A stretch of DNA of 64,000 nucleotides, from assembly GCA_026686845.1 (NCBI GenBank), contig JAIVEN010000013.1, positions 6,902,001 to 6,966,000 on the forward strand, read 5' to 3'. A program made the translations under genes and the position numbers. Origin of the DNA: Adenanthera pavonina. Taxonomy: Eukaryota; Streptophyta; Magnoliopsida; Fabales; Fabaceae. Position 1 is the first letter of the stretch, and each line of letters begins with the position of its first letter. Below the pieces are notes generated by a model, which was not told where the DNA came from, did not search any database, and saw only the letters and a program-made list of their open reading frames with translations. Below are positions 11,201 to 24,600 of this stretch, piece by piece.

Positions 11201-12830
11201 AAAACATATTAGAATTTGTAAATTGGATTATACATGGTATGCCGGAGCTTTGTATCTCCCTTGCAAATAATTGTCATAATTTATATAAGATGGATTCTCA
11301 ACTCATCTCAAATATGAATAAAATATATTTATACTTAATACGAATCATTCAAATTAGTTCTTAATGGCTCAAATATTACTTTATTTTGTTTATAATTTTG
11401 ATATTTTTATTTTGTAAGAAGCAAAATAAAGAATGAAAACAATTTTCTTAATTGTCAATTTTAAAAAATAATTGAAACTAAAAGTGAAAACCAAAAAGAA
11501 ATAAACAAAACCTGGCAATCCAGATTTCATCATATAATTAAACATGATGTGCTCATCCCTGGAATGAACAGAGAATCATATCATTGGTTTGTGTTAGATG
11601 TTATCCATTATAGCTTTTTGATAAAATAGAGTTTTGAATTACATGATACTCTTCTGGTAAAAAAAAAAAAGAATTACATGATACTCTGAACAGCTCGAAT
11701 TATTTTCATGTATTGTATTTTGTGAACAATATCATCTGTCTAAGCTTATTTCCCAGAGCAGAGCTATAATCCTGAAGCATACGAAGAATTAATGGAATTC
11801 CTGAGTAGACACTCATTGAATGATGGTGACAAGTTCTGTGCTAGCATGATGAGAGAATCAGCTAGACACAAGAGTTTAGGTAATTCAAAAAAGTTGACTC
11901 TAAAATCTGTTGTTGTCTAGTACTTGAATTAATACTGCCTTCTTGATTGAAATCCATGGAATATTAATGCTGCACGACCATGGCTCGGACCTGACTAGCT
12001 CTACGCATACTGGAGGTGTGTGGATTACTTCATCATTATGGGGTTTTCTATAGTCTCATTTGCTTAGCTCTGATTAGGACTTTGATGTATATAATTTTAG
12101 GTGAGATCAGCATACTGCAAACAAGACTTTGAGTGGGACAACCTAAAGCGCGTCGCTGTTAAGGTACGTAATCCTGCAATATTAACTTGTTATTTAGAAA
12201 GTTCATCTTGCTGAAAGAAAATTTCTTACTGGTAAAACAAGCCGACAGTAAGATGAAGAGATACCCTTACTTTCTCATCTACGATGGGATTAGTGTGTGT
12301 CTTTTTCAGACTGGGTTGAGAAGTTCTTAACTACGGGTTTTTTATGCTTTTCAAATTCAAATTTAATTTAAACTGTCAGAATTTTATTTTTTTTTTTTAA
12401 TTTTGATATTTAGTTTTATTTTAAATGACAAAGAATGTAAAATAAACTTAAATTTTTTTTTAAATTTTTAATTGTTAACTTTAAAAGAATGATGACTTAG
12501 ATAAAAAAAATAATAAGATTTAAGTTCTCCAAATCAAATTTAAAGGAAAGATTTTTTAAGGATTGCACTGGAAATTTTTTAGGGCAGATCTTAATGCACC
12601 AAAAGTTGAGAGTAAACCAAAAACAAATGAACCAATAAGCACGTCAAAAGAATTTACATGAGAAAATTTCCATAAATATGTCTTCGGGGAATTTATTTAA
12701 TTGCCAGTTATGAATGCGTGGTATTGTTTGACGTCCTTGTGTCTTGCAGATGGTGAATGAATCAAACACGAGGCTTATGAGGGAGTATGTCACAGAAACC
12801 AGTCCTGCGGATGTGGAAACTGAAAAATGA
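8296..12830 (+). CDS. RBCX1: RbcX, Rubisco assembly chaperone (RBCX1-like)
   Basis: Six exons: 8296-8443, 8569-8663, 11762-11879, 11999-12015, 12101-12163, 12750-12830. They join in phase to 173 aa. Residues 1 to about 45 look like a chloroplast transit peptide. The conserved RbcX core follows: MYVPGFGEASPEAKAA, the FFTYIAVKI helix, QSYNPEAYEELMEFL, NDGDKFCASMMRES, and ALRILEVRSAYCK followed by FEWDNLKR. RbcX is a small helical homodimer that binds the C-terminal peptide of the Rubisco large subunit and helps L8 assembly in the stroma. Exon 4 is a 17-nt microexon, needed to keep frame and to supply ALRILE. Intron 2 is 3.1 kb and holds a hAT element and a micro-insertion. The RBCX1 class is chosen from the GFGEASPEAKAA region. 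Confidence 0.93.
10086..11132. mobile_element. Non-autonomous hAT-like element in RbcX intron 2
   Basis: An 8-bp target duplication ATATCATT (10078-10085 and 11133-11140) brackets 1047 bp. The right end in reverse complement reads CAATGTTTTCATAACCGG, and the left end carries the related CATTGTAAAACTTGAACTGG. Subterminal CCGGTT/AACTGG motifs recur, as in plant hAT elements. The interior is AT-rich and noncoding. A related, apparently truncated copy lies at 20.35 kb. Confidence 0.7.
11636..11687. repeat. Micro-insertion with perfect 17-bp target duplication
   Basis: GAATTACATGATACTCT is repeated exactly (11636-11652 and 11671-11687) around the 18-nt insert TCTGGTAAAAAAAAAAAA. A short tag plus poly(A) inside a 17-bp duplication is the signature of target-primed reverse transcription. 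It lies in RbcX intron 2. Confidence 0.8.
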
Positions 12831-13604
12831 TGGGTTCTGCTGCTTCAGCAGACTGCACTATATTATGGCCCCTCCATTCTCTCTTCCTGTATACAGGAGC
12901 ATAGTTATTAATATATGTACGTACTGGAGAGAACTCAACTATACGTAACCCTGGGGAAGCAAACAGTGATGATCATACATAGAATAGATTATAAATGGTT
13001 GTGCTGGATATTTGTAAACATCAAGTTCTATATATACACACACACACCCATATTATATATTGCTGAATAGTTCAAGTCTATGTTACAGATTGATAACCAC
13101 CAGAATAAAGCCCTAAACCCTAAATTGATGTCTTTGTACTTGGAGAACCTCAATAGCCTGCTTGCTTTAAAAATGCTGATACGGTAAAATGTTGCATAGT
13201 CCTCTTTTTCCAACATAGCTACTTTTGAGGTGCTATTCTTCACAAAGCCTTGACCCTCATACATAGGATTGATATTTATTAGGTGGATTACCAGGCATGT
13301 ACTGTGTGCCATAGCCAATTATCCCACGTGCCTTTCATGATAAGAGTAATTCTTCGACATCGTGAACAAAAGTCCATGGCAATATCGGTATATTGTTTCC
13401 CATCATATCATATCATTACCAAAAACCTGGTTCCGGTAACGAGCTGAGCTGCCTATTATTCTCTGGCCGAATGTGACCAAATCTTACTAGTGACAAGCTT
13501 TTTCATAATCTAGACCTGAATGCAATTATAGCATTCTTCAAATGAAACGTTCCCCTCATACTCTGTTCAAGCAGACATCAAAAATTCTTGTCACTCCACG
13601 ACTC
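12831..13604. other. Convergent 3' region between RbcX and MCD
   Basis: A tail-to-tail spacer that should hold both 3' UTRs and polyadenylation sites. It has a short CA/TA microsatellite near 13030. I see no further gene in it. The last MCD exon is uncertain, so the right border is soft. Confidence 0.6.
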
Positions 13605-16600
13605 TTATGTCTGCAAATAACACACCAAAGGAATTTAAACAGGAAAAAAAAGATGAAGAAAAATAATTGGTCCAGGAGCTTTTCTCCACACATCACCTGT
13701 TTATATAAAGAATTGAACTATAACTTTGATGAAAATAAATTCACATTTTAACAAAAGCTATTACCTCAACAGAGCAACGGAGATCACTTGAAGCATGGAT
13801 ATCACCGATGCTGAGATATGAATGAGCGAATTCATCTATGTGCTCCAGCCTGCAATTAGTGTCAAATCACAAATGAATTCAATATCTTCGGCAAATACTT
13901 AAAATAAGATGGGGTGAAATTTATACATCAATTCATATGATTCAAATGCTCTCAGTCAACAAGACACAAATTAAGCTGGCATTTTCAATAAAATGGCAGC
14001 TGGGGTAAAGATTACCTATAGACATAGTTCACCATAATGCCTCCACTTTGGGATAGGCCTTTTTCTGATCGGTCAGCCATCCAGTTTATACTCTCAATCA
14101 TCTATTCCAAATTAAGAAGCAAAAAGCTATTCATTCTGATAGAAACTAAAATAAAACTATTCATGGGCATTCTTTTTAAAAAAAAAAAACTAAACTGGTA
14201 CTTCACAGTTTTTTTTTTTTGGGGGGGGGGGGGGGTTGTGGTTTGTATTTGCTCCTTCCTCCCCCCAACCAATTCTCTTAATTAAAATTTGAGTATAGTG
14301 GGTGTATGTTCTGTCTGCATATTCAAGTCTAAAGGATTTTAGTAAGAGAAAATGTGTTGAGAGATTATACCAAAATTATTTGTAATCCTTCCCATGACAA
14401 TGCTACTTACACAGGAACTACGGGTAACTTTTGGCTAGAACATAGATTTCCTCCATGAGAAGGTTGCATATTTTAGAAAAAATCTCAGTAAATAAATTAT
14501 CTCATACCAGGGCACAGTGAAAATACTATGATAGGTGTCAAAACATAACGACAAATCTAAAAGGAAACTAATGGTTTCAAAGAGACAATTGCCAAGAACT
14601 GAGAAGTTGATTGACTGTTCAATAAGGTTGTATGACATACCGCTCCATTTTGCAAGTGAAAATTTGCTACTGAATCTAAAGCTTTTCCTCTTTTCTTCTC
14701 TTGAAGAAGGTATCTACAAAATGAAAAGAATATGTATTATTTGCCACTTGCATGAACTCAGTTCAAGTTATGCAACACTCTTGTTTCATTCTTTAGAAAA
14801 AAGTAAATAAATAGACAAATAATCGATGAACACAGAGTATTGTAATATTTTCTTTCTTTAAATCCATGTAAACTGTTTGTAATACCTCGCACATAATCGC
14901 ATCAGAATGGGTTGTAATACAGACAGTAGTTCCAGTGATTTGATCCACTTGTGGTCCGTAGAAGTAAGCAAGTTGAACATCAGTTCCATTCCGTTATTTC
15001 CGCTGGCAATATCTCTGCAACTCATGGATGTTAGGCACACAAATTAAAAGCAAGTATAATGGTTGTCCCTGATGCTAATTATCATTCATTCATAGGTGAT
15101 AGATAAAGCACCCAAGGGAGAATTTTGAATGCCCCGCGGCCAGAAATGTATCTCTTCAACATCGAAAGTTCAAAACTATAGCATCACCAAAGCATATACC
15201 ACAATGGGTATGGATCGACCAGGAATAAGACTAAATATGAATCTCTACATTTAGCTAGTAAATGGCATGCAATTAGAGAGAGGCTGAGTGTGGGGCCAAT
15301 ATTTAAAGCAACTTCTAACATTGGAAGCTCTTTAATCATTTTGTCTCTAATAACAACCTTGCAGTACTACAAAGAATCCGTTTTAGATTTGGCATCTTTT
15401 CAATATAGTCACCATATAAATTTTGACTTTCCATTTCCACTTTAATATAGGTCAGTCCATCTATATATATATATTATTAGTTAGCCCATTTCACTGTTTC
15501 CATACAAGCCAACACTGGGCTTCAATCCAATATTTTTAATCCCTCTCACTGCTAAAAGCTGGCCACATGCTAGTTGTGTCCAACTAAAGACTAGACCAGT
15601 TATAAACTATTCTCCAGGGATAGTAAAATATTAAACTGACAGTTGATATTTTTGGAATGAAAAATTATAGAATAGTATGTAGGTTACTTTGATATACTCA
15701 TGAGTGCTTTTTCTTCTTCTGGTTTAAGTATGTTCTCCCAGAAGGTGGAACTGGATCCCTCAGCCAGTGACTGTGACGTGTCTGATTCAGCAAGTATTGT
15801 TTGCGATGCCAACTTGGAAAGAAGCCACTGCATGAATCCTGGGATGGGACTGAGAGTTGCAAATGTCTGCAGGCAAGAATTGATTGGTAATGCAAGATGC
15901 AGAAGGGCAGAAGTTAAAAAATAAGAATTGATATAGTACATAAGATATGACAACAATCTAAGAGACATGTCATTTGTCACGGAATGTCACATGTTCAACA
16001 ATTGTTGGACTTGAGCATATCAATTTTAGACTCTACTCTATAATGACGAAAGCAATATATCAATGTTGGAGTAGTTAAAAAATATCAGCGTATCCTTTTA
16101 TTTCTGGTACTCCTTCAAGTACAATTAATCCAAGAAATTTCATTTTGGATAGAAGAAAAGAAAAATATAAAGGAAGCAATAAAGAAGTCATACACATCTT
16201 GAACTTAGCAGATTTCTCCATCAAAAGCCGGTGGCCAATTCGTTCTATAATTTCGTTGGGTTTTAGCTATTTTCTGTGAATCAATTATTCCATTCTCTTA
16301 TATAACATAATGGATTCCCTCAGCTGCCTGAAGCCCTGAATAACATTTTCTAATTCAGAATGAAAGGGGCTTTACTCCAAGATGTGAACTTTATGGTAAA
16401 GAAATTCATGAAAATACCACTTTACTCTCAAAGAGGGGGAAAAAACAATTGAAGGCAGAAATTGCACCCAAAAAAGAAAAAGAAAGAAGAGAGGGGAGAT
16501 GATCAACAGACAGTGTTCTAGACAATACTATTATTAATTCTATGAAGCAAGAAACTTCATTTACAACTTTAAGTTAAAACTAAGTAATGATGTTATTACA

Positions 16601-19600
16601 TTCACAAAGTCTATGAAGTAAGAAACTTCATTTAGTCACAAATTTATCAAGCTTCAAGAAATTGTTAAAATACTTACAGAGATATGTGGCATCTCTCGTT
16701 TCACCAGTGTTATAACACGTTTGATGAGGAACTTTCCTAAGTTGATCCCTGATAAGCCAGGCTGCAAAATTCAGAATTAGCCCATTCAGGTATGTAAAAG
16801 CAAATTGTCAATCTCTAGAAAACTATTTCCAGTATTTCTCTTTTCTTTGAAGAGTCAGGGGAGGCAAAGAACACTGATGGGATAAGTAGAAAAGCAAGCA
16901 AATTTCTTCTTCCAAATCAAGCAAGCAAACAGGTATTTGGCACAAGCATATATAAAACAAGTAAGAAAACCAGACAGGGAAAATTAAATCAGAGCAGCAA
17001 TACATATCAGTGAGATAAAAACCCCAAGAAACAAGGTACAGCTGACATTTCACTCAGAATGATCCAACTAAGCATTGCCATAATACACAAACTTGTTTCT
17101 ACTATATTTAATCCTTCTTTGTGTTCCTTATAACATATGCCATACCTGAGTTGACGAAATGGAGTAGAATAATGCACATGTTGCCTCATTTTCAGGTATA
17201 GGAGGACTATCCCACAAGACCTCCTATGGAAAGAAAAAAATTACGTAATATAAAAAGAAGGAAAGAAAATGTATTGCCCGAGGTTACATAAAGTCCAATG
17301 AAAATCAACCTGAATAGTCTGAGCTACATTCTTCAGGAGTGCAACTTCAATAAAAATTAGGGGTTCTCCTGAGGATGAAAAAAGCAACATACTAGAACAC
17401 GTCAAATAATGTAACATGTTAAAAGTTCACATATATAACTATTATGAGACAACCACTCAAACTCTTTTGGTCACTTAGTATCAGAGCTATTATATGCACG
17501 AACAGTGACACCAAATTTAATTTTCCATGTTAATTCACATGAGAAATGTATTAAAAAAAAAAAGTGAACATGCTAACCATCAGAAACTATCAGCTGTGCA
17601 GTAATTATTATCTGATCAGTGACTAATTTACTTTAGATAAAACTGTCACTCAATTCCTGAGTGAATATTTGTTCATTGGCTTCTTAGAAAATGGCCGTGC
17701 ATGTGATACATCCATTTTAAGAAGAAATCATATTACATTAATGAAATTTCAACTGCTTAACAGTATCACAAGCATAAATTGCAGAGCTGCCAAACAAAAC
17801 TGCATTAAATGGATCCAGTAGTATTGCCAAGAAGGAGAGAATCACTGACCAGGAATTGCTGAATGTAAATATCCAAAACAACGACGGCCAACTCCCAGTC
17901 TTCTCTTAAGATCCAAAAGGTTGCTAATAGGATGCACAGCCTACAAATGATGTTGAAGATTTTGCCTAACAACAAAGACAAGACTAAAGAATTATAAAGC
18001 CAAAAAGAGAAGTACCTCATAAGCAACAATTTTCTCCAGCAGAGAAGCCGGATCGTCCCAAGTAATTTGATGAAGCTCTAAGGCAGCAGGACTAAGCCAC
18101 GTACTCAGTTTTTCCTTTAAATAAGAATCCAGCGCTCTCAGAGATGAAATATTTTCCTCTCTGTATCATTAAATATGTGAATAATCATATTCTAACTTTT
18201 AGTAATGAAAAGTGAAAATTGCGTCTTGTCCTTTTCTTCATTTTTTCCCCATGAAACAAGTTACAACCTGTACCACTCAATTTAATACATCTCAAAATTA
18301 TTTTATTTTAAGGACCTCATCACAAGAAGCCCAGTGCAAAGGCTTGTAGGACAATCATTATAATTTCTCTGAAATTGAATCTACCGAAAGTTAAAGGAAG
18401 TAATAAGTAACTGTTGCTGCTCTCATTGCAAGATAAATAAATCAAACAAACATACATGCACAGCTTTCAATAAGAGTGTGGCGCTAAAATTTTCATCATC
18501 TATTATGATGTGATGTATATGTGCGTGTGCATGTGCAATCATCCAACAAGACTTGTTCAAAGAAGTGTCTCAAAATTAACTAAGTCCCACACAAATGCAA
18601 TTTGTGCTACTTTTCCAATTTAATTCTTGGCAACCCTGCCAAATTAGAACTAAAATATGGTGCACGGATAATAAACCTTACGTGAGAATAGATAAGATAT
18701 CAGCACGAAGAATGGATAAAAATCTCAACCCTCCAGGGTAAGTGTTGAAACGGTCAAAGAGAACTTCATAAAGTGGCCTGAGTGCATGCCTCAAATTCCG
18801 CTCAATGCGATAGAAAGAAGAAAACAAGCCTTCTTCAGGGCCATTCCCTTGATCTTTATCCCCTGACACTAGAATATTCCCAAGCAAATTTTTAGGAACA
18901 TTCAAAAATTATAATCCAAATAGTTTGATAAATAAATCCACCATAATCTCACCAGTAGGAAGTTCAAGTCCAAGATACTGTTTTATTAGTTCACGAACGT
19001 GTGCTCTGTCTAGATCGTATTCTCTGGCAAGCACAAGCAACAACTTCCGGCGGTTTTCAATAGAAAGACTAAAGTAACCCTACATTTTTATCAGCTCGTC
19101 AGAGTCAAACAAACAACGTTAACAAGTGAACAAAATTACAACTTTTCACTGACTTAATAAAATGTAACGCCACCTCTGAGAAATTACTAAGTGCAGTATC
19201 TAGATCTTCAGTTTTGCTCATAGAAATCGCGGCGTGCATTGACGTACGCACAAGCTCAAATTCTCTAAGAGCAAATGAAAGTAACATGAAAGAAATCAGC
19301 TTCAAAAGTATGGCAATAAAAAATGCTCTCCCACCTCTTATGAAAATTCAAAGTGTTCAAACTGTGAACCTCTCACAACTGCCAACGTCATTAGTATGCA
19401 TTTTACTTCCGTCTTCTGAATCACGTTGAATAGCATGCCCATTGGATTCGTTCTCCGGGGAATTCTGCTGCATTTGGTTCATCACTTTCTGTTGCGCATC
19501 AGTTAAAAGGAAAAAGGAATTCAAAAACACAACATAAAAATGGGCGGAATAAAAAAATCGAAATCAAATTCATGAGCCGAATCCATTTGATAAAGAATTT

Positions 19601-19794
19601 AACACATTAAGAATGAGAACAAATTAGACTCAAATCAGCAGGAATCAAACGCTGCACACGAATTAAACGTTTGAAAGCGAACATCATCGGAATTAGGAGG
19701 AATAACTTACAGCGAGAGGGGAGAGAGAAAGGTTGCTGGAATTGTTAGGTCTCATTCTGGCGCGCATAAGAATAGCCAAAGCTTTCTTGTTCAT
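13605..19794 (-). CDS. MCD: Malonyl-CoA decarboxylase
   Basis: Fifteen in-phase exons: 19794-19711, 19488-19370, 19264-19174, 19079-18953, 18868-18682, 18160-18016, 17940-17850, 17368-17310, 17223-17146, 16761-16678, 15866-15688, 15014-14886, 14713-14641, 14101-14016, 13849-13765. A possible tiny last exon, 13610-13605 (Thr-stop), gives about 540 aa. The protein shows the helical N-terminal domain (ENRRKLLLVLAREYD, YRIERNLRHALRPLYEVLF) and the acetyltransferase-like catalytic domain (IPGEPLIFIEVALLKNVAQ, TLSPIPGFMQWLLSKL, NFHLQNGA, INWMADRS). The His in NFHLQNGA matches the catalytic His of the human enzyme, from memory. The enzyme converts malonyl-CoA to acetyl-CoA and CO2. No C-terminal SKL peroxisomal signal is seen. 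The exon 2 donor (AG/GTTCAC) and the C-terminus are the weak points; reading through the last donor would add about ten residues. Confidence 0.93.
14209..14235. repeat. Homopolymer run T12-G15 in an MCD intron
   Basis: Twelve T are followed directly by fifteen G. It could be a real low-complexity tract or a sequencing/assembly artefact. It lies in the intron between exons 13 and 14. Confidence 0.9.
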
Positions 19795-20346
19795 ATTTAT
19801 CAACGAAATCAAATTACCGGTAGAATCGAGCTTTCGTTTCGAATGTTCTTACTTCGTAGTTCTTACATCCTTTTAACGCAACAACCTCACCTTTTATTTC
19901 AATATGGTGCATATAAAATTCATAAATTAATATCCAGTCTCAAAAAATAAGAAAAACTTTGGTGGGAAGAGTAAATATATTTAAAAAAAAAAAAGGTTGA
20001 TTTATGTAGTGCTAAATAAGTATTAATTATTCCAGTGTATTGGAAAAAATTATTAGTTACAAATTAAATAAATCTAATTAGTTTTTTTTTGTGCTATTCC
20101 ACTCGATATCGTGGAGTAACATAAGTTCATTGCCCGCCCTACACTAATCCGGTCCAGCAGAAGGTTCATTACCCACCTCAAACTAATCTAGACTCTGTTC
20201 TGCTAAACCTTGTTTTTGCGCTGCTGCACTCTTCAGGAATCGAAACCTCAACCCCAATTAATATTTGTCAAGTCTGTGACCACTTAACCAGACGTCTATT
20301 GATTAAATCTAATTAGCTTTATTATTATATGTAAAGTAGTTTTTTC

Positions 20347-20700
20347 CAAGGAACAAAATACCGAACTGGACCAGCAAGTTCGACTGGTCAAACCGGGTAC
20401 TAATGTCAATCCAGTTCAATCACAGATCATGACTAGCTATGTTCAAAATCAGTGATAATTAGTAAAAAATTAATTGAACCAGTCACGAACCGATATTAAA
20501 GCGGTGCAAAATCGGTTAAACTGATCAACTCTTCTTTTTTTTAATTTTTTTATTTTTAAGATAAAATAACATTATTTTTAATATTAACTAACATTATTTT
20601 TGTATAATTTTTTTCTATATTATTTTTAATACTAAATAGGTTATTATTTTTAAATTTTAGTGAAATTATATTAGTTTTTTATTTTCAAAATATATATATA
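20347..20700. mobile_element. Degenerate second copy of the hAT-like family of RbcX intron 2
   Basis: It shares the landmark ACTAATGTCAATYCRGTTCA with the element at 10086, then the same run of CCGGTT-type motifs, a T-tract and a TAAAATARYATYATTTTTAATAT segment in the same order. I could not find its right end or a target duplication, so it is probably truncated. The limits are approximate. Confidence 0.5.
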
Positions 20701-21149
20701 AATTGTTACATAAAAAATTATTTAAATTTAATCTTAAATTTTTTGTTCAGATATTCTCATCAGCCCAAATTTAAATTAATAATGAAAAATATTCTGATAA
20801 AAATTTAAAACTAAGTTGAAATATCTATTTTATAAATAAATAAAATAATTTAGAATGAAATTCAAGTAAATTTTTTTATCTTGTTTATTTTTTTTATAAA
20901 TTGCCATTTAGAATGAAGTTGTTGATAATTATTTTATTTATAAGGTATTATTATTATTATTAATAAAAAGATAGTTCTTCCTCTTTTCTGGGAAGCGGTC
21001 TACGGTACATGACTTTGACCATCCTCGTTGACTCTCGATCTCGACCAGTTGCTGGTGATGCGGACAACACGCGTAATCATTGACAAAACTAGGCCCAGTA
21101 CAAAGCTCCGTTTCAAAATAGTGGGCCCAAAATCTAAGTTAAAGCCCAA

Positions 21150-21254
21150 GTAAAGATTTGCCCAAGCCTGCAAGAGATTGATTCACAAATACTTGTTCTT
21201 TCAACTCTCCACGCAAGAAGGCTGATTTGATGTCCAACTTTGTATCTTTTCTCT
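21150..21254 (-). mobile_element. Copia reverse-transcriptase fragment
   Basis: The minus-strand frame reads KLDIKSAFLRGELKEQVFV, which matches the Ty1/copia RT motif QLDVKSAFLNGELEEEVYV. Only about 30 codons are recognisable. It appears collinear with the gag/protease remnant at 25.0-25.4 kb. Confidence 0.7.
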
Positions 21255-21378
21255 CGCGCATGATGTTAGAAAGAAAAAATAATTCAAAAATTTTTAAGAA
21301 GATGATAATAATTTTTAAACATTTAAATATTGCTTCAATGTGTGAAAAATTTGATAAAATAAAAACATTACATGTAGT

Positions 21379-21419
21379 CCAATAAAATATGTATTTTTTT
21401 TAGCAAACCAATAAGATAT
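21379..21419. repeat. Possible micro-insertion (12-bp near-perfect direct repeat)
   Basis: CCAATAAAATAT and CCAATAAGATAT flank a 17-nt insert containing a T tract (GTATTTTTTTTAGCAAA). It has the same layout as the better cases, but the support is moderate. Confidence 0.4.
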
Positions 21420-21629
21420 ATATTGAAAGAAAAAATAGAAACAATGTATATATGGAACTTGATAGAAGCCACCCCCTTTGTGGTTTGTGAATTGTGAGCA
21501 TCAAGAGTATCCTTCCCCCCAATAACTGAAAATTAATTTCTTTGAGATGTAGAGATCATTAAAGTAAATTTTGTCTTTCCTAACAAAGTCTTTTTCATAC
21601 ACAGAACTAATGATTATGTTTAAGGGACT

Positions 21630-24600
21630 TGTCGCACCCGGAAAAATGCGACGAATGGAAAAAAAGAACAAATTTGGTTTTCGAGTGAAAACCGACTTGT
21701 GAGGAGTCGCCACCAAAATTTTGAGGAAAATCTTGGAAAACCGCATTAAAGAGAAAAGGATGGTCTGCGTAACCAGAGTTGAATTCGGGAGTCGATTGTG
21801 TGTGGGGAAGGTGTTAGGCACCCCACAACACCCGTTCCTAGGAACGGTTACCTTACGTTGATTGTGTAAATTAATATGGCTTAAAAATATATTTTGGCTT
21901 TCCTTTTATAAATCACATGCGAGAAGATGGGTGGAGAAAAAGAAAATTAAGAAAATTTGGAAAACAAAATTAGGAATATAAATTAAATTAAAATTAAGGA
22001 TATTCAAGCAAAATGAGAAAAAGGGTTTGAGAAAATAAATTAGGAAATATTTATTAAATTAAGGGAAAAACACCAAATAAATAAGAAAATATTTATTTTT
22101 TTACAAAGGCGGACTTGACCCAGGATCAGAGCCTGGGGCCTACGTACCCTGCGATGGAGATCAAAGTCCACGTAGTTCGGGTCTAAAAATGCGTGTCAGT
22201 TGGTTGATATTTTTTAATTTTAAAAATTTTTGTATAATTTTGTAATAAGAGAAAGTTGATTGAAAATAATTTACCCCTTTGCAAACAAAACAATTTTCTG
22301 GAATTGAGTTAGTGTATTTTAATTTGCAAAAGATAATTTAATTCCATTTACTTGCTCTTATTTTTGTTGTTCGAAATTATTTTTCTTTTTTGGATTTTTT
22401 TTTAAAATTGCTTTTATTTGATTTTTTACTTTCGAAATAACGTATTTTTGTACTTTTGAGAATTTTTCTTTTGAAAAAGAAAATCAATCCATCATTGCAG
22501 ACTCACAGTCATGCCTGATAAATTGATTCCTTAATTACCTGCAGAAGTTCTAAGCTTCGCGGTATGAGGATTTTATTATATTTTAATATACCATATAATA
22601 ATTTTATTAGATATAGAATTCGAAAAACTTGTCACATTATTTTATTTTGAAATATTGTTGTTTTCTTAAAAGAAAGTTGTTTAACTGATACATCTACGCG
22701 AGTTCACAATCTCACGCGACAAACTCAGTAAACCCGAATACTTGCGTGGGTTCCGAAAACCTCACGTGGGCATTAAATCAATTATTTTTATCATTATTTT
22801 ATTTTTATCTTTATCTATTTTTTTTTTAAATCGCTAAATATCGTTATTTTGCATAGAGCGTTTTGAAATATATAAAAGTTTACGCAATAAGAATTTATTT
22901 ATTTATTTTCACCTAAAAATATGATGAAAGGGTCATTCGGACCTATTATTATAATTAAGCGTTGTTAGTACACTCGTACAACCCCATAGGCTCATACGGT
23001 GTAATTGATTTAAGGGTACGTGAAAGCTCTAAGGAACCTTTGTGACCAATTGGAAAAATGGGATTAATGACACCATATTGCGAGTGGCAAGAGAACAAGC
23101 AGGGAATTTAAACCATTGTGATTTATTAAAAGCCAATACCATGCCTATCTGTAACTTTTAATGAAATGCAAATTCACAGTAAAATAAATTGCCACAAATT
23201 CACAGAAAAATAAATTGCCACAAATTCACAGGCATCTAAACAGATTTGGGGTCAGATCTATGCTGCACTACTCTCAACAAGTATCACTATGCCCTCCGAC
23301 TTAGGTTCCCACTAAGAGAATCATCACAGGTTATTTTTTATCTGAACCTTCATTATAAAATGCAGTCCCCTTTATCTTACCAATCATATCCCATAGATGG
23401 ATCAAACTGGTATGGTTATCTCGTCCTAAGGTAGCGATCAGAGGCAACATAGCAACGCTAACCATACGCAGCAAGGGTTTAATTTCACATATGCATCTAA
23501 AATCAAGCAATTCTATAGCCCCTCCTACATAGATGATTACTAATATTCCAAAACAACATAAATAGCTTAGACCCCAAACACACTCTCCTCTGCACAAACA
23601 GTCAGGAAACTGAAATTGGCCTACAGATAAAATTACACAGATTCAGCAGGCAAACAATGTTTAGAACGGATGGCAAGATTCCAGATTTGGAAAAAAGAAA
23701 AGAAAAAAAAAATCTTACCGGAGAAGAAGAGAAGAAGGAGACGAGAAAAAAAAAAAAAAACGAATCCATTACCTGCCTTCCAGATCCACCTGCGACTCCG
23801 GTTCTCAGTTCTTCACCTCCCGTGGATCACGGCTTCTCTCCCTCTCTCGCAAGTATGAGCCCCCTCTGGTTCCTTCGGCCGAGTCCCTCCGGCCTCTCCC
23901 CTGTTTTTCGAGCTACAGCCCCCTGGTTTTTCCGTTCACGCGTGCCCCCCCAGTTTTCGGTTCGGGTTTCTCTTCTTCTCCATCGTGCCCGAGCACTCCT
24001 CCGTGAAGCTGGCTCTCTCTGTTCTCCTCGGCCCTCGGTCCCCTTTTCGGACTCCTCTGTTTTTCTTTGTTTTCGCTCTCGGTCTACAGCTCCCTCTTCT
24101 TCCTTGCTCTGCCGTGGGTCTCATCTTCTCGGGTGCCCTCTCCCTTTTCTTCGGTTCCTCGGCCCCTGTTTCTTTTCTGCGTGACAGCTTCCGTGTTCAG
24201 TTCACCTTCGTCCTCGGGCCTCCGCAGCTCCACGGTGGCTCTGCCCGTGGATCCTTCGGTTCAGACTCCCTCTGAATTTCTCGGCCTCCCTCTGTTTTCG
24301 GTTCAGCCCCGCGTTCTCGGTCTCGCGGCTTCACCTCCTCGGCTCTCCTCACCACTGCCTCGCAGCTCCCTCTCTTTTCCTTCCATCCTGCTCGGCCCCT
24401 CACTCCCGGCCTCCCTCGGCTTGTCTCTCCATTTACTTTTTGTGTACGCCTCCCTTCTCAGAGTCCCCTGGCTCCCCCTGCTTCTCTTTTCCTTTCTCTG
24501 CGTTTTTTCTGAGCTCCCTGTCAACTCACTCCTCTCCCTGCTCTGTCCTTTCTTTTCTTTTCTTTTCGTGCGTTCAGACTGCTTCCCCTTCTCTGGTCTG

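Noticed and set aside
22800..23600. Possible gene within the left half of the 3.3-kb element
   Set aside because: The frames are short and lack motifs. The TG...CA ends and target duplication show that the whole stretch is one LTR.
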